Source: an uncultured Petrimonas sp. (GTDB taxonomy: Bacteria > Bacteroidota > Bacteroidia > Bacteroidales > Dysgonomonadaceae). From it: a stretch of DNA of 5,742 bases. Position numbers and translations under genes: made by a program. Below are positions 1 to 5,450 of this stretch, piece after piece. The notes under the pieces are model-generated. The model was given only the letters and a program-made list of their open reading frames with translations. It was not told where the DNA came from and did no database searches. Numbering within the stretch: the stretch's first letter is position 1; each line of letters starts with the position of its first letter. The stretch covers positions 1 to 5,742 of the forward strand of contig CAKTUP010000123.1 of NCBI GenBank assembly GCA_934621705.1. The letters run 5' to 3'.

Positions 1-1068
1 GACAAAGACCTTACCCTGTATCAGGGTGGAGAAGCGTACGAAGTGAAATCGTTCACGCAAACTTTCAAAAGCGATACGCCGAAAAACGTTATCCTTCTTA
101 TTGGTGATGGAATGGGTATTTCGCATCTGTTCGCGGGACTTACGGCAAACAGAGGAAATTTATTTATCGAAAATTGCAGGTACATCGGATTTTCAAAAAC
201 GGCGTCGTTTAATCGATATGTAACCGATTCCGCGGCAGGAGGCACGGCAATTTCTACCGGAAAAAAAACCTACAACGGTGCAATTGGAGTTGACGCAAAT
301 AAAAATCCGATAAAAACCATTCTCGAAGAGGCATCTGAAAAAGGTTTAGCAACAGGATTGGTTTCTACTTCATCCATCACTCACGCTACGCCGGCGTCTT
401 TCATTGCTCATCAACCGAGCAGAAGTATGGAAGAAGCCATCGCGACCGATTTTCTCAAAACCGATATCGATGTGTTCATTGGCGGAGGATATGATTTCTT
501 TACCAAACGGGAAGACGGACGCAATTTGGTGGATGAACTGGTGCAAAAAGGCTACACCGTGGAAAGAGAATTAAGTAAAATAGAAAACTACACCGGGAAA
601 AAATTGGCCGGTTTAACTGCACCAAAAGGAAACCCACGGGTATCGGAACGTGGAAATATGTTGCCAGTTTCAACGCGTACTGCCCTAAACGTTTTACAGC
701 ACAACAAGAAAGGATTTTTCCTTATGGTAGAAGGTTCTTTTATTGACTCGGGAGGCCATGGCAATAATACCGTACAAGTTGTAGAGGAAATGTTGGATTT
801 TGACCAAGCCGTGGGTAAAGCTCTTGAATTTGCTGCCGAAAACGGCGAAACGCTGGTAATTGTTACTGCCGATCATGAAACCGGCGGAATGGCCGTTAAC
901 GATGGCTCATTTGAAACCGGAATGGTTAAAGGGACCTATACTAGTACAGGTCACACAGGCGTTATGGTTCCTATTTTCGCTTATGGTCCCGGAGCATCGG
1001 AGTTTATCGGAATTATGGAGAATACCGATATTCATACTAAAATGAGAAAACTTTTGTTGGGAGAATAA
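1..1068 (+). CDS. Alkaline phosphatase (PhoA superfamily), 5' partial
   Basis: The frame is open from base 1, so the gene enters from the left; the GTG at 43 is not a credible start because coding sequence continues upstream of it. The visible 355 residues cover the metal-dependent phosphomonoester hydrolase core. Visible motifs match E. coli PhoA sites: GDGMG with the metal-binding Asp36 (visible numbering), TDSAAGG with nucleophile Ser77, HATPAS with Thr130 and substrate Arg141, VEGSFID..GH with Glu244, Asp249 and His253, TADHETGG with Asp291 and His292, and STGHTG with His318. His128 stands where E. coli has Asp153, as in mammalian enzymes, and Ser250 stands at the Lys328 position. The family normally acts outside the cytoplasm, releasing phosphate from organic phosphates. 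No signal peptide is visible in the 28 residues before KNVILLIGDGMG, so the missing N-terminus carries it and perhaps additional sequence. Ends with TAA, followed by a terminator. Confidence 0.93.
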   Translation, partial: DKDLTLYQGGEAYEVKSFTQTFKSDTPKNVILLIGDGMGISHLFAGLTANRGNLFIENCRYIGFSKTASFNRYVTDSAAGGTAISTGKKTYNGAIGVDANKNPIKTILEEASEKGLATGLVSTSSITHATPASFIAHQPSRSMEEAIATDFLKTDIDVFIGGGYDFFTKREDGRNLVDELVQKGYTVERELSKIENYTGKKLAGLTAPKGNPRVSERGNMLPVSTRTALNVLQHNKKGFFLMVEGSFIDSGGHGNNTVQVVEEMLDFDQAVGKALEFAAENGETLVIVTADHETGGMAVNDGSFETGMVKGTYTSTGHTGVMVPIFAYGPGASEFIGIMENTDIHTKMRKLLLGE

Positions 1069-1094
1069 TGATAAGTATATTATCGATTGTAATT

Positions 1095-1125
1095 AGGGAC
1101 ACGAATAATCGTGTCCCTATTTTTT
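1095..1125 (+). terminator. Rho-independent terminator of the alkaline phosphatase gene
   Basis: A perfect 10-bp stem, AGGGACACGA (1095-1104) paired with TCGTGTCCCT (1109-1118), closes a four-base ATAA loop and is followed by A and six T (1119-1125). It lies 26 bp after the alkaline phosphatase stop and 7 bp before the stop of the converging minus-strand gene. On the minus strand the stem is followed by AATTAC rather than a T run, so it should terminate mainly plus-strand transcripts. Confidence 0.88.
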
Positions 1126-1131
1126 GCGAGT

Positions 1132-1881
1132 CTAACTTTTGGATTTTTTCCTTTCGCTTCGCAATCCGTGCCTAATAATCCACAACGTTTCTTTTGATGG
1201 GTTGTTTTTCTGCCATTCGGTAATGATTTCTTGCGCTTTTTCGGGACGTTCCTTCATTAAATCGTTCAGGTTGTTACCGACACTTTTTTGGACAAATTTC
1301 GATGGATCGTTTTTCAGGTTGGTCAGAATTTGTTTGTAAGTCTCGAATTCATCTAAACAAACGTATATTTTCTTTGCCCACGGCAAACGGATTCTCATTC
1401 CTTCACCGGCTAAACGGCGCACGTGAACATTCTCATCAGTACTCCAAGCGAGCATTTCGGATACGGTTTTCTTCGGATATTTTGCTAACAACGGACGGAT
1501 GGCAAATTCTCCCGTATGCCGTTTGGTTAGTTCCTTGATAAAATCCAACGAAACTCGAAGATTTTTTGTCCCGTGTTTTTCAACGTATCTCCCAATCGGC
1601 CACAGCCACCATCCTTCGCTGAACATACCTTCGGTGTTAGATAATTCTTCACCGAGAATTTGGTGAAAAATATAAATGTTCTCGGCATAATCATCGGTCA
1701 GGGTTTTATCGAGCGCATCTACTATGACATCTTGACGTTGAAGAAACTCCTTATCCGTAAAATTATTTTCATAGTGTTTTATGAAGGCCTGTTTCTTAAA
1801 CGTCGGATAAACAGAATGGAGTTTACCCGCAATGTCACGTGCAAACTCCATATCGTAATAGTCTTTGAGCTTTTTTCCCAC
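1132..1881 (-). CDS. DNA alkylation repair protein, AlkC-like
   Basis: A 249-residue all-helical protein of the AlkC/AlkD HEAT-like repeat family, DNA glycosylases that excise positively charged alkylated bases such as 3-methyladenine without base flipping. The best markers are VHVRRLAGEGMRIRLPWA (residues 152-169), close to the family pattern VRRLASEG.R.RLPWA, and DPSKFVQKSVGNNLND (192-207), close to DPS.YVR.SVAN.LND. A tail resembling W..N......WI.RHGLR follows. Glu160 and Asp207 sit in the positions that carry conserved acidic residues in AlkC-type motifs; that assignment is from memory of the family. There is no C-terminal Ig-like domain, which some longer AlkC proteins have. The start is GTG at 1881, three bases after the DUF4126 stop; an ATG at residue 11 exists, but residues KLKDYYD before it look like the usual family N-terminus, so the GTG is preferred. 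A hand count of 1201-1380 gives about 37% GC, clearly lower than DUF4126. Probably translated from the DUF4126 transcript. Confidence 0.85.
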   Translation of the reverse strand: MGKKLKDYYDMEFARDIAGKLHSVYPTFKKQAFIKHYENNFTDKEFLQRQDVIVDALDKTLTDDYAENIYIFHQILGEELSNTEGMFSEGWWLWPIGRYVEKHGTKNLRVSLDFIKELTKRHTGEFAIRPLLAKYPKKTVSEMLAWSTDENVHVRRLAGEGMRIRLPWAKKIYVCLDEFETYKQILTNLKNDPSKFVQKSVGNNLNDLMKERPEKAQEIITEWQKNNPSKETLWIIRHGLRSERKKSKS

Positions 1882-1884
1882 TGT

Positions 1885-2493
1885 TTATTTCATTATTTGG
1901 GCGTCTATAATTTCTTCTGTTTTCTTCTTTTTCAATAGTTTACGGTATGCCATCCTCAAAATCATCACGATAATAATTACCAAAACAAGAGCCACCAGAA
2001 TCGGCAGAAACAGTGACATTACGGAAAATCCCGTAGCGGCGACGCCTTCGCCGGTAGAAACAACCGAATTGCCTGTTCCGGCGGTAAATTTGGTGGACAA
2101 GAATCGCGTAATCGCGCTGCCGCTTTGTATAGTTGCCGCCGCACCTCCGCCCACGACAAAACCGATAATCCATTTCATCCATTCGCTGTCGGACGGAAAA
2201 ACCGATGTCATCAGCAGCGTGCCGGCGCCGATGGATAGGGGAGTAGCGATGCTGTCGAGCAGGTTGTCGACAAACGGAATGTAATATGCCAACACTTCCA
2301 CTACGGCGGCTACGGCAAAAGCGATAAGCGCGGGCGTGGAACCCATCCACGCGAAACTTTCACCCAGCGGAAGAATGCCAAAATGCGATGCCAATCCGGC
2401 GACCAAAAGCGGGATGAAAACCCGAAATCCGGTGCTGGCACTCAAACCGATGCCAAGTGCCACGGCGCTGATGGTTTCAACGTTTAATTCCAT
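1885..2493 (-). CDS. DUF4126-family integral membrane protein
   Basis: A 202-residue hydrophobic protein recognised as DUF4126 by GIGLSASTGFRVFIPLLVAG (residues 14-33), then EVLAYYIPFVDNLLDSIATP (66-85) and the glycine-rich GFVVGGGAAA (111-120). Membrane segments are apparent at about 8-36, 53-73, 85-99, 107-125 and 155-181, followed by a lysine-rich cytoplasmic-looking tail (KLLKKKK). The function of the family is not established, so no role is assigned. The ATG at 2493 fits the family N-terminus. No Bacteroidetes -7 motif was found in the 164 bp upstream, so the promoter is unplaced; transcription could come through the transposase cassette. The stop lies 3 bp before the GTG of the AlkC-like gene, suggesting coupled translation. 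A hand count of 2161-2340 gives about 55% GC, the highest stretch counted here. Confidence 0.82.
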   Translation of the reverse strand: MELNVETISAVALGIGLSASTGFRVFIPLLVAGLASHFGILPLGESFAWMGSTPALIAFAVAAVVEVLAYYIPFVDNLLDSIATPLSIGAGTLLMTSVFPSDSEWMKWIIGFVVGGGAAATIQSGSAITRFLSTKFTAGTGNSVVSTGEGVAATGFSVMSLFLPILVALVLVIIIVMILRMAYRKLLKKKKTEEIIDAQIMK

Positions 2494-2607
2494 AGTTGAA
2501 GGAGGTTTTTATATGTTTAAAACGTTTTTTTGACTGAGTAAGAGCCTTTGGGTTTAATGGTTTGGGTAGAAGCTAGAACAACTCGGAATGGCTTCCGGCG
2601 GTTTTTG

Positions 2608-2664
2608 TAACTCCGTCCTTCAGGGCGGAGATGATAAAATGCAGTTCTTCGTCGGCTTTAGCCG
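2608..2664. repeat. Left inverted repeat of the transposase cassette (two hairpins)
   Basis: The outer hairpin is 2611-2630: CTCCGTCC (2611-2618) pairs with GGGCGGAG (2623-2630) around TTCA, with one G-T wobble. The inner hairpin is 2653-2664: CGGCT and AGCCG around TT. They are separated by 22 bases containing GATAAAA (2633-2639). The inner hairpin contains the TAA stop codon of the transposase gene. Neither strand has a T run after the stems, so these are not convincing terminators. Confidence 0.75.
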
Positions 2665-3092
2665 TGATATTGTTCGAAATTATACAAACGCATAAACTCT
2701 TCGACTTCTTGAGCCCACGTTTTTTTCTTATGGTGTTCAACTTGATTTTTAATATACACTCTTACTTTGAACAATAAGGATTCACTGACTGAAACAGCAA
2801 AATATTCATCAGCCCACTCAAACTTAGTTTTCAATAGTTTCTGTTTGTTTATCCAAAAAGCCGATTCACCCTTTATAAGTTGCATTGTTTTAGCAATTGT
2901 CATATCTGCATTTAATCCAAAAAGACAATGCAAATGCTCTGTATAACCGTTTATCGAATCGATGAAAATTTGTTTGCTCTTCGCATTCTCTTTTATATGC
3001 TCAATCATTTTTTCACGTACATCGGTTGTTAGAAACGGAGTACGGTTTTTTGTCCCCCAGACGCTGTGTATCATTACTTTAACAAATGCCAT
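2658..3092 (-). CDS. tnpA: Y1/HUH tyrosine transposase (IS200/IS605 TnpA or RAYT type)
   Basis: A 144-residue single-strand DNA transposase of the Transposase_17 (Y1) family. The HUH metal-binding motif is His53-Leu54-His55 in INGYTEHLHCLFGL. The nucleophile is most likely Tyr113 in VYIKNQVEHHKKK, with Gln117 and His120 in the usual YI.NQ.EHH pattern. Upstream lies the family-like stretch W.DEYFAVSVSES (93-105). These enzymes nick and rejoin hairpin-bearing single-stranded DNA ends through a covalent 5'-phosphotyrosine link. The ORF is intact, with an ATG at 3092 and no frameshift. The C-terminus, LYNFEQYHG, stops somewhat short of the usual tail with further aromatic residues, and its stop codon falls inside the left inner hairpin. 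No TnpB or other accessory gene is present. It is AT-rich relative to its neighbours. No promoter motif was found upstream. Confidence 0.9.
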   Translation of the reverse strand: MAFVKVMIHSVWGTKNRTPFLTTDVREKMIEHIKENAKSKQIFIDSINGYTEHLHCLFGLNADMTIAKTMQLIKGESAFWINKQKLLKTKFEWADEYFAVSVSESLLFKVRVYIKNQVEHHKKKTWAQEVEEFMRLYNFEQYHG

Positions 3093-3108
3093 AAAGAATT
3101 TTGCTTTC

Positions 3109-3163
3109 AGGGCTAAAGCCCTTTAGTTATTGTTTTATCTCTCCGCCTTAAAAGGCGGAGTTA
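3109..3163. repeat. Right inverted repeat of the transposase cassette (two hairpins)
   Basis: The inner hairpin is 3109-3122: AGGGCT and AGCCCT around AA, starting 17 bp upstream of the transposase ATG. The outer hairpin is 3141-3160: a perfect 9-bp stem CTCCGCCTT (3141-3149) with AAGGCGGAG (3152-3160). The 18-base spacer contains TTTTATC (3133-3139), and the outer stem runs into CGGAGTTA (3156-3163). All four blocks are found reverse-complemented at 2608-2663. Confidence 0.75.
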
Positions 3164-3278
3164 ATAAGCGAAAGGTGTCAGTTATCTTCTCAGTCTTTAA
3201 AAAGCGGAGTTAATAAGTCCAAGGAGTTAGCTTTTGTGTCTTTACTTTCTTTTCTATTTTTGAAAGACAGAGTTGATA
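3151..3278. repeat. Decayed repeat cluster beside the transposase cassette
   Basis: The 3' half of the right outer hairpin recurs. GCGGAGTTAATAAG occurs identically at 3155-3168 and 3204-3217 (49 bp apart), the second preceded by a degenerate left arm (CTCAGTCTTTAA, 3189-3200). A more diverged copy, AAAGACAGAGTTGATA at 3263-3278, matches AAAGGCGGAGTTAATA (3151-3166) at 13 of 16 positions. Both later copies are preceded by GTGTC at similar distance (3175-3179 and 3236-3240). This looks like a small cluster of hairpin repeats losing their left arms. The third copy could be chance. The cluster fills most of the gap between the transposase and the acetyltransferase gene; nothing coding was found there. 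Confidence 0.5.
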
Positions 3279-3288
3279 TTCACAAATC

Positions 3289-3621
3289 CTATTTCGGCCG
3301 CACTCCGCAACTATCCCCCGTCGGCTCATCACCTGTGCGATGCCAGATATCGGCAAATCCGTCGGGGTTGCGGCGGAATTTTGCCAAAATATACGAACAC
3401 GACGGAATAACCGTGTAGTTGTTTTCGCGCGCGTATTTTACCATTTCGTCGAAAAGTTTTCCGGCAATACCTTGTCCTTCCAACTCAGGGCGAACGCCCG
3501 TGTGATACGCGTTCAACACGTTGTTTTTTACTTCAAAATCGAGTTCGGCAAGTTGTCTGCCATCTTTTTCGATAAAGAAACTGCCTCGGTTTCTTTCATC
3601 TATTTTAAATTGAATGTCCAT
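3289..3621 (-). CDS. Small GNAT-like N-acetyltransferase (Acetyltransf_CG/YjdJ type)
   Basis: A 110-residue protein of the minimal acetyltransferase family that keeps only the acetyl-CoA binding half of the GNAT fold. The order is typical: strand-rich start with FFIEKDGRQLAELDF (15-29), then YHTGVRPELEGQGIAGKL (39-56) with the pyrophosphate-binding loop EGQGIA, a helix (57-67), then YTVIPSCSYILAKFRRNPD (69-87) with Cys75 in the family's conserved IP.C.Y region. Glu48 occupies the position often held by Arg or Gln in GNAT motif A. The 20-residue end after GFADIW is rich in Gly, Asp and Pro and ends CGVRPK; whether it is a family trait cannot be judged here. The substrate is unknown. ATG at 3621 lies 26 bp after the MscS stop with no promoter motif between, so the two genes are probably co-transcribed. 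The stop is TAG at 3289-3291, and no terminator was seen after it. Confidence 0.82.
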   Translation of the reverse strand: MDIQFKIDERNRGSFFIEKDGRQLAELDFEVKNNVLNAYHTGVRPELEGQGIAGKLFDEMVKYARENNYTVIPSCSYILAKFRRNPDGFADIWHRTGDEPTGDSCGVRPK

Positions 3622-3647
3622 TTTTTTAATTGTTTATTTAGGTTGCG

Positions 3648-4487
3648 TCATTCCTTCTCCACTATATGCAAAGTCCGCTGTGGGAAAGGAATAACGATGT
3701 TATTTTCTGTAAATTTGTAAAAAATCTTTTTCCTGATATCGCTTTTGATGTTTTCGACCCGAAAAACATTTGCCGACCAGAAATACACGGTAAACATTAG
3801 CGCGGAATCTCCATATTGACTGAATCTCACGAACGGTTCCGGCGATTTGTCCACTCCGGGTTGCTCCACGGCAGCTTCTTTCATCAATTTCATAACCAAA
3901 TCCACGTCGGACGAGTAATCGACGCCTACAGCGATATCGAAACGCGAATTTTCGATATTGTGCGTCCAATTAATTATTCGGTTTTTGGTCAGCAACGTAT
4001 TGGGAAGCAAAATATACTTGTCGTCACGCGTCAGCACTTGCGTGGTGCGTAAATTGATTTTGGTGACCGTACAAACCAATCCGTCCACATCAATTACATC
4101 GCCCACTTTCACCGATGAATCGAAAAGGAGGATGATTCCCGAAACAAAATCGCTGAACAAATTTTGAAGCCCGAAACCGATTCCCACTCCCAGAGCGCCG
4201 GCCATTAGCCCCAACGAACTTATATTGAATCCGGCGGATTGCACAATAAACACAAACCCGACGAAAACAATCAAGTAGCGCAGTATGGTAGCGATGGAAT
4301 AACGCGCTCCCGGTTCCCGGATGCGTTTTTCCAGAATTTTGTTTTGCAAAAGAAGACTGAATCGCTTGCTCAAAAAAAGCAAAAGCGATAGAGAGACAAC
4401 AAGATATAGCAGCGTTAAAAGGGTAAAATTGCTGCCCTGAATGTCGAAAATAACGGTATTGAAAATTTCGTTGATACTTTTTTTCAT
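3648..4487 (-). CDS. MscS-family small-conductance mechanosensitive ion channel
   Basis: A 279-residue inner-membrane channel that in this family opens under membrane tension to release solutes during hypo-osmotic shock. Membrane helices are at about 20-40 and 66-85, and the pore helix TM3 is at about 90-122. TM3 carries the Gly/Ala-rich packing surface (LMAGALGVGIGFGLQNLFSD) diagnostic of MscS. The cytoplasmic beta domain follows at once (KVGDVIDVDG, 127-136; then ILLPNTLL), with an alpha/beta C-terminal domain to the end. The length is close to E. coli MscS (286), so this is the compact three-helix form without extra N-terminal helices. ATG at 4487 gives a short amphipathic start, as is usual. 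A TAnnTTTG-like motif lies about 41 bp upstream on the minus strand. First gene of a probable two-gene unit with the acetyltransferase. Confidence 0.93.
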   Translation of the reverse strand: MKKSINEIFNTVIFDIQGSNFTLLTLLYLVVSLSLLLFLSKRFSLLLQNKILEKRIREPGARYSIATILRYLIVFVGFVFIVQSAGFNISSLGLMAGALGVGIGFGLQNLFSDFVSGIILLFDSSVKVGDVIDVDGLVCTVTKINLRTTQVLTRDDKYILLPNTLLTKNRIINWTHNIENSRFDIAVGVDYSSDVDLVMKLMKEAAVEQPGVDKSPEPFVRFSQYGDSALMFTVYFWSANVFRVENIKSDIRKKIFYKFTENNIVIPFPQRTLHIVEKE

Positions 4488-4528
4488 TGATAAGCCTTTC
4501 TCAAATCGTTAAAGCGTGTTCGGATAAT

Positions 4529-4536
4529 CAAAAGTA
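4529..4536 (-). promoter_or_regulatory. Possible Bacteroidetes -7 promoter element for the MscS gene
   Basis: Read on the minus strand the bases are TACTTTTG, matching the Bacteroidetes primary sigma factor -7 consensus TAnnTTTG. It sits about 41 bp before the MscS ATG, a plausible leader length. No clear TTTG-type -33 element was found at the expected spacing (about 4555-4562), so the call is tentative. Confidence 0.4.
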
Positions 4537-4586
4537 ATAAAAAAACTTTGAAATATTAATTTCGGGGCATAAAAGGTTCTTTTTTG

Positions 4587-4594
4587 TATCTTTG
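4587..4594 (+). promoter_or_regulatory. Bacteroidetes -7 promoter element for the esterase operon
   Basis: TATCTTTG matches the -7 consensus TAnnTTTG exactly. Transcription would start near 4600, leaving a leader of about 20 bases before the ATG at 4620. The best -33 candidate, TTTC at 4560-4563, is weak and about 23 bp upstream. The motif overlaps a possible TTG start at 4584, which argues against that longer start. Confidence 0.6.
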
Positions 4595-4619
4595 GAGAAA
4601 ATTAAACACCCCAAAAGTT

Positions 4620-5447
4620 ATGACAAAACGTCTTATTTTCAGCATTCTTCTTTTACTTGGCTTGTCGATATCGCTGCACGCGTCGAAAGTAGATACGGTT
4701 TTGGTTTTCAGTCCGTCTATGCAAAAAGAGATTAAAACCGTGGTGATAACACCCGATGGATACGACGGTAGGACGGCGTTTTCGGTGCTTTATCTTCTTC
4801 ACGGATATAGCGATAATTACGCCGGATGGGTAAACAAAGCGCCGGTGATAAAAGATTTAGCCGATTTATACGGAATGATGATTGTCTGTCCCGATGGCGC
4901 TTTTGGAAGCTGGTATTGGGATAGTCCGGTAGATTCGGCGTTTCGATTCGAAACATTCGTGTCGAAAGAACTAATCGATTGGGTGGATGCTCGTTACAAA
5001 ACCATTTCGTCACGCCAAGGCAGAGCAGTTACAGGATTGAGTATGGGCGGCCACGGCGGATTGTATCTCGGCTTTCGGCATCAAGATGTTTTCGGTGCTT
5101 GCGGAAGTATGAGCGGCGGAGTGGATATTCGTCCGTTTCCGAATAATTGGGATATGACCAAACGATTGGGTTCGCAGCGCGAGTTTCCCGAACGGTGGGA
5201 GCAGCACACGGTGATGAATCAACTGCATTTGCTCACGCCAAATTCCACGAAAATAATCTTCGATTGCGGAACCGGCGATTTCTTCTACGATGTGAATGTA
5301 AAGCTGCATCGGGAACTGCTTTATCGGAATATTCCGCACGATTTTATTTCGCGTCCCGGCGTACATAATTGGGAATATTGGACAGATGCGATAAAATATC
5401 AAGTTCTGTTTTTTAGCGATTATTTTAAAAGTGCTACACAGAAATAG
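4620..5447 (+). CDS. Exported alpha/beta-hydrolase esterase (esterase D/PF00756 family)
   Basis: A 275-residue secreted hydrolase. The start is taken as ATG at 4620: it begins a clear Sec signal peptide (MTKR, then a hydrophobic run to about residue 19, likely cleavage after LHA21), whereas an upstream in-frame TTG would lie inside the promoter. The putative-esterase fold is shown by LYLLHGYSDN (oxyanion region, His61-Gly62), the nucleophile elbow GLSMGG with Ser141, FDCGTGDFFYD with probable catalytic Asp220, and RPGVHNWEYW with catalytic His249. The family includes feruloyl and acetyl-xylan esterases, S-formylglutathione hydrolase and tributyrin esterases, so it cleaves a carboxylic ester; the substrate cannot be told from the sequence. 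No carbohydrate-binding domain is attached. Its stop is 3 bp before the next gene, implying a shared transcript. No Shine-Dalgarno sequence is present near the start, which is normal for the group. Confidence 0.9.
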   Translation: MTKRLIFSILLLLGLSISLHASKVDTVLVFSPSMQKEIKTVVITPDGYDGRTAFSVLYLLHGYSDNYAGWVNKAPVIKDLADLYGMMIVCPDGAFGSWYWDSPVDSAFRFETFVSKELIDWVDARYKTISSRQGRAVTGLSMGGHGGLYLGFRHQDVFGACGSMSGGVDIRPFPNNWDMTKRLGSQREFPERWEQHTVMNQLHLLTPNSTKIIFDCGTGDFFYDVNVKLHRELLYRNIPHDFISRPGVHNWEYWTDAIKYQVLFFSDYFKSATQK

Positions 5448-5450
5448 GCT

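Larger units (their letters stand above)
2608..3163 (-). mobile_element. RAYT/IS200-like cassette: Y1 transposase gene between inverted double-hairpin repeats
   Basis: A unit of about 556 bp with one minus-strand tyrosine (Y1) transposase gene filling nearly all of it. Each end carries two hairpins: an inner GGCTttAGCC/GGCTaaAGCC stem and an outer CTCCG..CGGAG stem. The left end read as reverse complement aligns with the right end: GGCTAAAGCC, then TTTTATC, then CTCCGCC, then CGGAGTTA, in the same order with similar spacing. Classical IS200/IS605 elements have subterminal hairpins in the same orientation, whereas RAYT genes lie between REP and inverted REP hairpins, so the symmetry favours a RAYT-type unit. 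Exact cleavage ends cannot be fixed, because this class makes no target duplication. The transposase gene has a hand-counted GC of about 33% over 2701-2880, unlike the adjacent 55% DUF4126 gene, consistent with separate ancestry. Confidence 0.68.

Noticed and set aside
43..45. GTG as the start of the alkaline phosphatase
   Set aside because: The frame stays open to base 1 and no signal peptide follows the GTG, so it is an internal valine codon in a gene cut by the window edge.
1865..2350. Long open frames on both strands across the DUF4126 gene (for example 1865-2284 plus and 1940-2350 minus)
   Set aside because: They are antisense or frame-shifted shadows of a GC-richer, well-recognised membrane protein gene, with Arg/Pro-rich or low-complexity translations.
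2519..2528. AAAACGTTTT palindrome as an operator
   Set aside because: A short AT palindrome in an AT-rich gap, with no second copy or nearby promoter; chance is sufficient.
2499..2533. Perfect AAGGAGGT followed seven bases later by ATG and a six-codon reading frame on the plus strand
   Set aside because: Bacteroidetes rarely use Shine-Dalgarno sites, the peptide MFKTFF is only six residues, and no plus-strand promoter or downstream gene supports a leader peptide.
2611..2630. Left outer hairpin as an intrinsic terminator for the minus-strand genes
   Set aside because: No T run follows the stem on either strand, and the hairpin is matched by an inverted copy on the other side of the transposase.
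3141..3217. Repeats right of the transposase as a CRISPR array
   Set aside because: Only two exact 14-bp copies, one hairpin degraded, unequal spacing to the third copy and no cas genes.
4584..4619. TTG at 4584 as the esterase start, adding 12 residues
   Set aside because: It overlaps the -7 promoter element and puts a polar stretch before the signal peptide; ATG at 4620 gives a normal Sec signal.
5010..5402. Antisense open frame of 130 codons over the esterase gene
   Set aside because: It lies wholly opposite the catalytic region of a convincing hydrolase and has no recognisable domain.
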